Source: an uncultured Bacilli bacterium (lineage in GTDB: Bacteria; Bacillota_I; Bacilli_A; RF39; UBA660). Taken from it: a DNA stretch of 5,293 nucleotides. Made by a program: the position numbers and the translations under genes. Positions 1-5,293 of the stretch are shown piece by piece. Location of the stretch: assembly GCA_944363895.1 (NCBI GenBank), contig CALVVP010000046.1:1-5293 (forward strand). The letters run 5' to 3'. The notes under the pieces were generated by a model. That model did not search any database. It was not told the DNA's origin and worked only from the letters and a program-made list of their open reading frames with translations. Each line of letters opens with the position of its first letter. The first letter of the stretch is position 1.

Positions 1-145
1 TATAAATCATACTCGCTTCAGAACGACCTGCGGATATTCTTGCTTCTTCAATCACATTTAAAATAATTGGAGTGGCAATTAAAGCTACTATCGCTAATAT
101 AATTATAACTGCTAATAATTCAATTAAAGTAAAACCTTTTTTCAT
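1..145 (-). CDS. Type IV prepilin-like / type II secretion pseudopilin, N-terminal part
   Basis: Reading the minus strand from the ATG at 145-143 gives 48 codons that run off the left edge of the window, so only the N-terminus is visible. The protein begins MKKGFTLIELLAV, a textbook class III (prepilin) signal: a short basic leader, Gly at -1, Phe at +1 and Glu at +5 of the mature protein, followed by a hydrophobic helix to about residue 31 with a Pro at residue 26. By family knowledge, a prepilin peptidase cuts after the Gly and methylates the Phe, and the helix packs into a pilus or pseudopilus at the membrane. After the helix come charged residues (IEEARISAGRSEAS), a pattern common in Firmicutes pilin-like proteins. 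The start is supported by a GAGGA ribosome site (156-160) 10 bases upstream. Whether it is a major pilin, a minor pilin or a ComG-type pseudopilin cannot be told without the C-terminal domain. Confidence 0.9.
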   Translation of the reverse strand, partial: MKKGFTLIELLAVIIILAIVALIATPIILNVIEEARISAGRSEASMIY

Positions 146-183
146 TATTTATCAATCCTCTAACTTTCCTTATCCTATAAATA

Positions 184-212
184 ATTTTAAATGATTATAA
201 ATTTTTAGTCAA
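184..212 (-). promoter_or_regulatory. Sigma-A type promoter of the prepilin-like gene
   Basis: On the minus strand TTGACT (212-207; five of six matches to TTGACA) is followed after exactly 17 bases by TAAAAT (189-184; five of six matches to TATAAT). Transcription would start near 177 and give a leader of about 32 bases containing the GAGGA ribosome site. This suggests the pilin-like gene has its own transcript rather than being only the tail of the upstream operon. Confidence 0.72.
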
Positions 213-231
213 CAATTAAATCAAAAACAAG

Positions 232-259
232 AAAAAAATGTACAAAAATGTACAATTTT
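232..259 (-). terminator. Probable intrinsic terminator of the dehydratase-activator operon
   Basis: Two copies of the self-complementary hexamer TGTACA (239-244 and 249-254) are separated by AAAA and can pair as a 6-bp stem. After one mismatch (238/255) four more A-T pairs follow (234-237 with 256-259). On the minus strand the hairpin is followed directly by seven T residues (238-232). It begins within the stop codon of the activator gene (260-258) and lies upstream of the next gene's promoter, as expected for an operon end. The stem is poor in GC, so termination may be leaky. The paired palindromes could instead be a protein-binding site (see findings). Confidence 0.5.
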
Positions 260-1199
260 AATTTTTAATATATTTATCACATCTATTACCCCAACTATCG
301 ACTAATTTATGGTCTTTATAAATCCGTAATATTTCACAATTATTACTACAACCTTTACATTCACTGGCTTTAGTCAAAAAATCAATATCTTGAATGTTTA
401 AATCATAAACTTTATCAGTTTTATTTTTTTTAGCTAAAATAGCAATACCTAAGGCACCCATTAAATGACTATTTGGATCGACAATAACATCCATATTTAA
501 TATTTCTTTAAAATATTTTAAAACACCGACATTTTTAGAAACACCACCTTGAAAAATAACTGGTGATTTAATTTTTTTACCTTTACCGACATTATTTAAA
601 TAATTTAAAACGATACTTTTACATAATCCAGCTACTATATCTTCTTTTTTATAACCTACTTGGGCTTTATGAATTAAATCCGATTCAGCAAACACCGTAC
701 AACGAGCTGCTATTTTAACAGGATTAGTGCTTTTTAAAGCCAACGGGCCAAAATCTTCAATGGCAATATTTAATCTTTTCGCTTGACTTGATAAAAATGA
801 GCCCGTTCCAGCGGCACATAAAGTATTCATCGCATAATCAGTAATAATACCATTATTCAATAAAATAATTTTTGAATCTTGGCCACCGATTTCTAATATC
901 GTTTTAACATCCGGATAAAGAGATAAAGTACCTACAGCATGCGCCATAATCTCATTTTTAACAATATTAGCATTCAATAATAAGCCAATTAATTTTCTCG
1001 CACTTCCGGTAGTACCAATTCCTTTAATTACATATTTATCATCTAAATTATTTTTTAATATTGCAACTAATTTTTTAACGGCATTAACCGGGTTCCCTTC
1101 TGTCCAAATATAAGACGAAGTAACAATATTATTATTATCGTCGATAATAACACCTTTAGTGGAAATACTACCAATATCTACACCTAAATAACAATTCAT
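258..1199 (-). CDS. BadF/BadG/BcrA/BcrD-type ATPase, acyl-CoA dehydratase activator (COG1924)
   Basis: This 313-residue protein belongs to the ASKHA-fold activators typified by HgdC. In that family a homodimer holds one [4Fe-4S] cluster at its interface and couples ATP hydrolysis to transfer of a very low-potential electron to a partner Fe-S enzyme. Visible motifs are phosphate-1 GVDIGSISTKG (6-16), phosphate-2 EIGGQDSK (103-110) and an adenosine-type QGGVSKN (217-223). The two expected cluster ligands are C128 (in NTLCAAGTGSF) and C167 (in AARCTVFAESD). Their 39-residue spacing matches C127/C166 of the characterised HgdC. The protein is about 50 residues longer than a plain HgdC. The extra tail carries C281, C284, C288 and C307, possibly another metal site. 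It is the last gene of a three-gene operon; its ATG overlaps the previous TGA by 4 bases (ATGA) and follows a strong AGGAG site. The family is clear, but the partner substrate is not known. Confidence 0.93.
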   Translation of the reverse strand: MNCYLGVDIGSISTKGVIIDDNNNIVTSSYIWTEGNPVNAVKKLVAILKNNLDDKYVIKGIGTTGSARKLIGLLLNANIVKNEIMAHAVGTLSLYPDVKTILEIGGQDSKIILLNNGIITDYAMNTLCAAGTGSFLSSQAKRLNIAIEDFGPLALKSTNPVKIAARCTVFAESDLIHKAQVGYKKEDIVAGLCKSIVLNYLNNVGKGKKIKSPVIFQGGVSKNVGVLKYFKEILNMDVIVDPNSHLMGALGIAILAKKNKTDKVYDLNIQDIDFLTKASECKGCSNNCEILRIYKDHKLVDSWGNRCDKYIKN

Positions 1200-2260
1200 T
1201 TTCTCCTCATTTCTATCATATCATAAAAAGCTTCTAATCTAGTTTTTATACCAACTTCACTAGTATTAGCATCAAAACTAAAATAAATAATTGGAATATT
1301 ATAGTCATTAGCAATTTTATCGATTATTGGCATAACACCTATTTCTGGTGTACAAAAACTAGATTTAAGATGAATAATACCATCATATTTATTAGCTCCT
1401 AAATATTTAGTCCAATAAACATTGCTAGAAGCATCAGCTCCCATTTTATATTTAATATATTTTTTCGCTTTTTTTAAAGCTTTATTAATGGTTTTTTCAT
1501 GTTTAAAAAGTAAATAATTAACATTGGTAAATCTTTTAATCTCGATATTAAAACTAGCTAATTCTTTTTCTAAATAATAGTTGCTAAAAGGTTCCATTAA
1601 AGTATATAATTCACCAATAAGACCAACTTTTAAACAATTTTTCGGTTTATTAATTTTTAATTTTTTAAACTTTTTTAAATAGTTATGGTACAAAATAAAT
1701 AAACTAAGCGGATTATTAACTTGGCTAAATTTTTCCAACATTTCTTTTAATAGATTATTAAAACTATTTTTTTCTTTTTCAAAACCGATATTTTGGCGAA
1801 TATAATCATCAATTTTATCCATATATTTCACCATTTTAGTGGCAATTAATAAATAATATAAACCTTTAAACAAATTAAAGTTTTTATCGATTTTTTTCAT
1901 CGTTTTATATATTTTTTTTATATCTGCTTTACCAGCTGTTATTAAGTTTAATAATTCGCATTTATAACCTAAATCTTTTAAAATTTGTTCTTGTAGTTCG
2001 CTATAATAACCATAACGACAACCACCACCAAACTGAATTAAGACATTAGCGCCCATATCTAAAGCTTCAATCATCGTTCCTAAAGTGTATTTAAAAGGGG
2101 TACAGACAAATTCCGGACTATATTTATTACCCAATTCGATTGTTTTAGAAGTTATAAAAGGGACTTCGATTATTTCGGCATCGACTATTCTTGCTAATAA
2201 ATAATGCGCTGGGACATAATAATTAGCCATATGCGGAAAAGCTATTTTAATCTTGTTCAA
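1196..2260 (-). CDS. COG3581-type protein (CoA protein activase / HgdB-like Fe-S protein)
   Basis: The 354-residue product resembles the COG3581 family, distant relatives of the 2-hydroxyacyl-CoA dehydratase D component (HgdB/BcrB type), normally encoded beside a BadF-type activator. Hallmarks are KIAFPHMANYYVP near the N-terminus, YSPEFVCTPFKY (C53), GGGCRYGYYSELQEQIL (C81), GLIGELYTLMEPFSN (213-227), SSFCTPEIGVMP (C303) and a C-terminal VGIKTRLEAFYDMIE (336-350). C53, C81, C101 and C303 are candidate Fe-S ligands. Residues 110-205 are lysine-rich and mostly helical. No signal peptide or membrane span is evident, so it should be cytosolic. The start is TTG (2260-2258), chosen because family members begin at this point; the first in-frame ATG is codon 11, inside the conserved PHM motif. 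It overlaps the upstream gene by 14 bases and the downstream gene by 4. No enzymatic activity can be assigned with confidence. Confidence 0.88.
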   Translation of the reverse strand: MNKIKIAFPHMANYYVPAHYLLARIVDAEIIEVPFITSKTIELGNKYSPEFVCTPFKYTLGTMIEALDMGANVLIQFGGGCRYGYYSELQEQILKDLGYKCELLNLITAGKADIKKIYKTMKKIDKNFNLFKGLYYLLIATKMVKYMDKIDDYIRQNIGFEKEKNSFNNLLKEMLEKFSQVNNPLSLFILYHNYLKKFKKLKINKPKNCLKVGLIGELYTLMEPFSNYYLEKELASFNIEIKRFTNVNYLLFKHEKTINKALKKAKKYIKYKMGADASSNVYWTKYLGANKYDGIIHLKSSFCTPEIGVMPIIDKIANDYNIPIIYFSFDANTSEVGIKTRLEAFYDMIEMRRK

Positions 2261-3128
2261 TTATATCCACAAAACTTTCTATTCTCGTTTCAATCCCTGC
2301 TTGAGCATCTAAATCATCGATGATTAAATTTAAATAAGGTAAATCAATTTTCCGCATAACTAATTCATTTACTAAACTATCCAAGCCACAAGGAAAAGTA
2401 CTAACAAAGATAATCCCAGCAATTTTTTCTTTACAGGCGATAATTGCCCCAATACTTTCTTTACTATATCGCCAATAAAGATTAGGCGATATATAGAGCG
2501 CTAAATCAGAAACACGATTAAATAAATCACTATAGATAATTTCGATAGCATATTTTTCTAAATTTTGAACAATCATTTTACCGATATAATTATCATGAAT
2601 ATTATAACTATGCGATACTATTAAAACTTTTTTATTAGGACTATCTAATTTATTTAAGTTATCAATTATTAATTGTTTTCTTTTTTTCTCATCTTTTATA
2701 CAAGCTATTTTATAAGCCTTTTTTAACTTTTTTTTATTAAAGCCTAACTCTAAACCAATTTTAATTAAACCTTTTTTCTCATTTTTTTTCTTTACTTGAT
2801 TTATTTCATAAGTCAATATTTTAACAGCAAATAAATTATGAACTAAATCATATAAACTACTAAAATTAGTGCACATTTGATTATTTTGACCAAAATTATC
2901 GATTTTAGGAATTAAAATATAATCACATTTATCTTGTAGATAAGCGACATGCCCTAAAAATATTTTTAATGATAGACACATTTCACTGGCTGCATAATGA
3001 TTCCCAAGTTCTAAAATATTTTTATCGGTATCAGTTGTTATTAATTCAATATTTAATTGTTCAAAAAAATACTGCCACTTATCAAAGAAATAATAATAAT
3101 ATAATGCCTTCGGTATTCCTATTTTCAT
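2247..3128 (-). CDS. DUF2229/COG3580-type acyl-CoA dehydratase activase-related protein
   Basis: This 293-residue protein is the first gene of the operon. The start MKIGIPKALYYYYFFDKW is the signature opening of DUF2229 (COG3580) proteins, which occur either alone, as here, or fused with COG1924 and COG3581 domains in very large activator proteins. Other family features are ASEMCLSLKIFLGHV (C51), an ILIPKI strand (71-76), QMCTNFSSLYDLV (C86), SHSYNIHDN (172-180), STFPCGLDSLVNELV (C247) and a C-terminal AGIETRIESFVDIIE (277-291). C51, C86 and C247 are plausible Fe-S ligands. The middle (112-165) is rich in lysine and shorter than in many relatives. It is a distant paralog of the next gene: C51 aligns with C53, C247 with C303, and the C-terminal signatures match. 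The ATG at 3128-3126 follows a good AGGGTGAGA site. It is probably a cytosolic partner of the ATPase; its reaction is unknown. Confidence 0.88.
   Translation of the reverse strand: MKIGIPKALYYYYFFDKWQYFFEQLNIELITTDTDKNILELGNHYAASEMCLSLKIFLGHVAYLQDKCDYILIPKIDNFGQNNQMCTNFSSLYDLVHNLFAVKILTYEINQVKKKNEKKGLIKIGLELGFNKKKLKKAYKIACIKDEKKRKQLIIDNLNKLDSPNKKVLIVSHSYNIHDNYIGKMIVQNLEKYAIEIIYSDLFNRVSDLALYISPNLYWRYSKESIGAIIACKEKIAGIIFVSTFPCGLDSLVNELVMRKIDLPYLNLIIDDLDAQAGIETRIESFVDIIEQD
2265..2270 (-). promoter_or_regulatory. Weak ribosome binding site before the TTG start of the COG3581-type gene
   Basis: GTGGAT lies 4 bases upstream of the TTG start (GGA core with 5 bases of spacing), inside the last codons of the upstream gene. 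This modest site plus a TTG start suggests that translation depends on ribosomes arriving from the overlapping upstream gene. It supports the TTG start over the in-frame ATG ten codons later, which has no comparable site. Confidence 0.5.
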
Positions 3129-3163
3129 TATCTCACCCTAAATAAATATATTAACAATTATGA

Positions 3164-3192
3164 ATTATATGACATTTTAGCTGTTATATGAT
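3164..3192 (-). promoter_or_regulatory. Predicted promoter of the dehydratase-activator operon
   Basis: On the minus strand TATAAT (3169-3164) is a perfect -10 box about 35 bases before the first operon ATG, giving a leader of roughly 29 bases. The matching -35 position (3192-3187, ATCATA) is poor, with three of six matches, so the promoter may be weak or need an activator. It overlaps the divergent promoter of the FemAB gene. Confidence 0.45.
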
Positions 3193-3197
3193 ATAAT
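3169..3197 (+). promoter_or_regulatory. Extended -10 promoter of the FemAB-family gene
   Basis: ATGACA (3169-3174; five of six matches to TTGACA), a 17-base spacer and a perfect TATAAT (3192-3197) preceded by TGA (an extended -10 TGn) make a strong sigma-A type promoter. The predicted start near 3204 leaves only about 12 untranslated bases, essentially just the AAAGGTGAT ribosome site (3202-3210) and a 5-base spacer. Confidence 0.78.
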
Positions 3198-3215
3198 TTA
3201 GAAAGGTGATTTGTT

Positions 3216-4478
3216 ATGCAATTAAAACAATTAACTAATCAAGAATTCAATAACTTTATAACCAATTATCCGATAAAATCTATTTATCAGACTGCTGAAT
3301 ATGGGATGATTATGGCTAATCAAGGATTTACCCCAATTTTACTTGGTTTATTAAAAGATGGTATTGTTATGGCAGCTACTTTAGTTTTAATCAATAAGGA
3401 AGAAGGCTTTAAATACGCTTATGTCCCACGAGGCTTTATGATGAATTATGAAGATTTTTATTTATTAAAAGAGTTTACTTGCCAAATTAAAAACTACTTA
3501 GGAAAAATGGGTGTCATGGGTATAAAAATTAATCCTTTAATTGTTAAAAGTATTTATGATTTTGAAAAGCAAACGAAAGAATCTAATCCTAAATATGATT
3601 TAATTTATGAAGCCTTAAGAAATAATGGCTATTATCATTTAGGATACAATAATTTTTTTGAAGCTTTAAAACCACGATTTGAAGCAATTATTAATTTAAA
3701 TCAATCAATTTATAGTTTGTTTAAAAATATTAAAAAAGAATATCGAACGAAAATTAGAAGTGCGATTAAAAACGGCGTTAAAACATATCAAGGTTCGATT
3801 GATGATTTAAAATATCTCTATCAATTTACTCAAGAACGCTACCAAAGAAACTTAGAATACTTTAAAGATTGTTACAATTTTTTTAGTAAAAGAAATATGA
3901 TTGAAATATACTACACTAAATTAGACACTAAAGTATATTTGCAAACAATTCAAAATAAACTATCGCATTATGAAGAAAAAAGTAATGAATTAAATGATTT
4001 AATTATGAAGAAAAAAGGAAAACCTAATCAAAAACTAATCAAGAAAAAAATCAATATTGATAAATACTTACATCAATATAAAAATGAATTGATTAAAGCT
4101 ACTAATCTTTTACATAACTATCCTGATGGCGTGGTAACATCTTGTATTTTATTAATAAAACAAGATAAAGAGATAACAATTTTAATGGATGGCTATGATC
4201 CTCGCTTTAAAAAATTAAATTCTAAACATTTATTGATTTGGCAAATTATCGAAATCTATCAGAAACAAGGATTTAATAAATTTAATTTAGGTGGTATGTC
4301 AAATATGACAGTTGATGCGAATAAGTATTCAGGACTTGATGAATTCAAATTAGGGTTTGGTTCTAAAATGATCGAATATGCTGGTGACTTTGAATTAGTT
4401 ACTAATCGTCGTAATTATAATCTATATCGTAATTATGTACCACTTAAAAAACTTATTAAAAGTAAATTGATAAAATAG
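3216..4478 (+). CDS. FemAB-family aminoacyltransferase (peptidoglycan interpeptide bridge enzyme)
   Basis: This 420-residue protein is a full-length member of the FemA/FemB/FemX/MurM family; S. aureus FemA has the same length. These cytosolic, membrane-associated enzymes move amino acids from aminoacyl-tRNA to the lysine side chain of lipid-linked peptidoglycan precursors. The protein shows the two GNAT-like halves of the family: the first contains YAYVPRGFMMNY (68-79, the Fem PRG motif), the second SCILLIKQDKEITILMDGYD (309-328) and the C-terminal GLDEFKLGFGSKMIEYAGDFEL (373-394) typical of Fem proteins. Between them, about residues 241-300 form a Lys/Glu-rich antiparallel coiled-coil arm, as in FemA. 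ATG 3216 is supported by AAAGGTGAT 5 bases upstream. It is monocistronic, with its own promoter and terminator. Which amino acid is added, and whether it is the first or a later bridge residue, cannot be read from the sequence, so no fem/mur symbol is given. Confidence 0.93.
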   Translation: MQLKQLTNQEFNNFITNYPIKSIYQTAEYGMIMANQGFTPILLGLLKDGIVMAATLVLINKEEGFKYAYVPRGFMMNYEDFYLLKEFTCQIKNYLGKMGVMGIKINPLIVKSIYDFEKQTKESNPKYDLIYEALRNNGYYHLGYNNFFEALKPRFEAIINLNQSIYSLFKNIKKEYRTKIRSAIKNGVKTYQGSIDDLKYLYQFTQERYQRNLEYFKDCYNFFSKRNMIEIYYTKLDTKVYLQTIQNKLSHYEEKSNELNDLIMKKKGKPNQKLIKKKINIDKYLHQYKNELIKATNLLHNYPDGVVTSCILLIKQDKEITILMDGYDPRFKKLNSKHLLIWQIIEIYQKQGFNKFNLGGMSNMTVDANKYSGLDEFKLGFGSKMIEYAGDFELVTNRRNYNLYRNYVPLKKLIKSKLIK

Positions 4479-4500
4479 TGATTAACTCACTATTTTTTTT
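4472..4500 (+). terminator. Intrinsic terminator of the FemAB-family gene
   Basis: A 10-bp perfect stem (4472-4481 with 4487-4496) with a TTAAC loop is followed by a T run through 4500. The core pairs are ATAGTGA with TCACTAT. The upstream arm contains the gene's own TAG stop codon (4476-4478), so a ribosome finishing the gene would sit on the hairpin. Confidence 0.85.
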
Positions 4501-4576
4501 GCAAAGAAAAAAGACAAATTGGTTCAAGAATTTCTGGTGTGAAGTAAATTTTGAATAATTCCTTATAAAACAAAAG

Positions 4577-4620
4577 AAAAAGCACATTTTTTAGTGTTAA
4601 ATTTTAAAATGTGCTTTTTT
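4577..4620. terminator. Bidirectional intrinsic terminator
   Basis: AAAAAGCACATTTT (4577-4590) and AAAATGTGCTTTTT (4606-4619) form a perfect 14-bp inverted repeat around a 15-base loop. There is a T run on the plus side and an A-rich run on the other, so it can stop transcription both ways. It lies between the FemAB gene and the transposase remnant, whose 3' ends converge, and would back up the FemAB terminator while ending the transposase transcript. Confidence 0.75.
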
Positions 4621-4650
4621 TACTATTTCTAACTATTTTTTTCATCTTTT

Positions 4651-4677
4651 TAAAAATGTGACTTGGAGTAAAAATGT
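4651..4677. repeat. Pair of 9-bp direct repeats TAAAAATGT
   Basis: TAAAAATGT occurs at 4651-4659 and 4669-4677, 18 bases apart, just past the transposase stop codon. In such AT-rich DNA a 9-base repeat may be chance; it could also be a remnant of a transposase-binding site or terminal repeat. Confidence 0.35.
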
Positions 4678-4705
4678 AAATCCTTATTTTTTGATTTTGG
4701 AGTAA
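4663..4705. repeat. Pair of 9-bp direct repeats TTGGAGTAA
   Basis: TTGGAGTAA is present at 4663-4671 and 4697-4705. The second copy lies in the last codons of the transposase remnant, the first beyond its stop. Together with the interleaved TAAAAATGT pair this suggests a small duplication at the gene end, although no function is evident. Confidence 0.35.
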
Positions 4706-5293
4706 TTTTTATTATTCTTTATCCCACTAATTTTACCATTAAAAATATACAATATTCTTGCTCTAAATAAATCAAAATTTTTATAACCAAACGCTATCCT
4801 TTTTATTACTTTTATTTTATTATTTACTCCTTCTGTATACCCATTACTATATCTTTCATCCAAAAATGAATTTATTATATATTCTTTCCATCTTGATATT
4901 GTTCCTGCTGCTTCTACAAATTCTGGTATGTTTTTCGAAATACACTTACTTATCCACTTAGTTAATTGTTCTTCTACAGCCATTTCTTTATAATGTTTTG
5001 TTATATCTAAAAATTCTTCTTTTAAAATGTAGCCTGTTCTTAATTCACTAGATATATCTAATATCTCATTCAATACACTTCCAGGTAACACATCAACTAA
5101 ATGACTATTTTTATATCTCTTGATTAATACCCACCAATCTATTTCATTTCCATATTTCCTTAATAAGCTTACATTCTTTTTATTCTTTAATATTTTATAT
5201 TGTCTACTTTTTTCAGAATACTCTTTTTGCAATCTTATTCTTATTTTATCTAGCGCTTACATTATATATTTGGTATAATGAAATGGGTCAACC
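4684..5293 (-). pseudogene. ISL3-family transposase, C-terminal half, broken by an in-frame stop
   Basis: Minus-strand reading from the window edge gives VDPFHYTKYIM, then TAA (5259-5257), then ALDKIRIRLQKEYSEKSRQYK and an open frame to the TAA at 4686-4684. The part before the stop is the DPFH block of ISL3 (DDE) transposases; its Asp (5289-5287) is a candidate catalytic residue. After the stop come LLRKYGNEIDWW and the family C-terminal block SNGYTEGVNNKIKVIKRIAFGYKNF, in which the Glu of TEGVNN is the probable third catalytic residue. The stop thus separates two catalytic residues, and both sides match the family in one frame, so this is a nonsense mutation rather than a gene start. A TTG at 5232-5230 could start an open frame of 182 codons, but that product would lack the DNA-binding region and most of the catalytic core. 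The gene converges on the FemAB gene. It is almost certainly inactive on its own. Confidence 0.88.

Larger units (their letters stand above)
4521..5293 (-). mobile_element. Decayed ISL3-family insertion sequence, partial; left boundary tentative
   Basis: The right part of the window carries the transposase remnant of an ISL3-family element, which continues beyond the edge. The left boundary is a guess: GGTTCAAGAATTTCTGGTGTGAAG (4521-4544) begins with GG and lies outside the transposase 3' end, as the terminal repeats of this family usually do. The other end is not in the window, so neither the inverted repeat nor the target duplication (expected 8 bp; 4513-4520 GACAAATT if the guess is right) can be confirmed. 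The family is well supported by the transposase; the endpoint is not. Confidence 0.45.

Noticed and set aside
146..257. A small RNA, riboswitch or extra small gene between the pilin-like gene and the operon.
   Set aside because: The 112 bases are accounted for by a terminator-like hairpin, a promoter and a short leader; no convincing coding frame or conserved RNA fold was seen.
1196..1198. Mollicute-type genetic code (TGA = Trp), suggested by the extreme AT richness.
   Set aside because: TGA ends the COG3581-like gene in an ATGA overlap, and Trp is encoded by TGG in several genes, including the activator-operon proteins and the FemAB protein. The FemAB gene also implies a cell wall.
258..1199. 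Calling the activator hgdC or fldI with a defined fermentation pathway.
   Set aside because: The family is clear, but no substrate-specific dehydratase or CoA-transferase is visible, and the accompanying genes are COG3580/COG3581 types rather than HgdAB or FldBC.
3241..4478. Assigning a specific femA, femB, femX or murM symbol to the aminoacyltransferase.
   Set aside because: Members differ in amino-acid and acceptor specificity in ways that cannot be read from motifs alone, and there is no diagnostic neighbour.
4684..5232. A separate 182-residue hypothetical gene starting at the TTG at 5232-5230.
   Set aside because: The same frame continues upstream through a TAA into the DPFH block of ISL3 transposases, so this is the tail of a broken transposase and not an independent gene.
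1..5293. CRISPR array, tRNA or rRNA genes.
   Set aside because: No regularly spaced repeats of sufficient length and no cloverleaf or conserved rRNA segments were seen on either strand.

Overview
This AT-rich window most likely comes from a low-GC Bacilli-type Firmicute, perhaps an uncultured gut lineage near Erysipelotrichia or RF39; this is inferred from composition and gene content. A FemA/FemX-type peptidoglycan branching enzyme implies a walled cell, so not a true mollicute. TGA works as a stop (the end of the second gene of the three-gene operon) and Trp is encoded by TGG, so the code is the standard bacterial one. A pilin-like protein with a class III signal peptide and an ISL3-type transposase fit the same group.

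Layout, left to right. Positions 1-145 (minus) hold the first 48 codons of a prepilin-like protein, with its own well-formed promoter at 184-212. Positions 258-3128 (minus) hold three overlapping genes transcribed right to left: a DUF2229/COG3580-type protein (2247-3128), a COG3581-type protein (1196-2260) and a BadF/HgdC-type ATPase activator (258-1199), ending in a hairpin at 232-259. At 3129-3215 is a short divergent promoter region. Positions 3216-4478 (plus) hold a FemAB-family aminoacyltransferase, closed by a strong intrinsic terminator. Positions 4500-4683 hold a second, bidirectional hairpin, short repeats and a possible insertion-sequence end. Positions 4684-5293 (minus) hold the C-terminal half of an ISL3-family transposase, broken by an in-frame TAA and cut by the window edge.

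How the genes fit together. The three minus-strand genes form one translationally coupled operon. By family knowledge the activator uses ATP to push low-potential electrons from a [4Fe-4S] cluster shared between two subunits into a partner Fe-S protein. The two partners here are distant paralogs of one another, with aligned cysteines and a shared C-terminal signature. No CoA-transferase, acyl-CoA dehydrogenase or recognisable substrate-specific dehydratase lies in the window, so the physiological substrate is unknown. This orphan ATP-driven redox module is the most interesting part of the window. The FemAB gene is an independent cell-wall gene read in the opposite direction from a promoter that overlaps the operon's predicted promoter.
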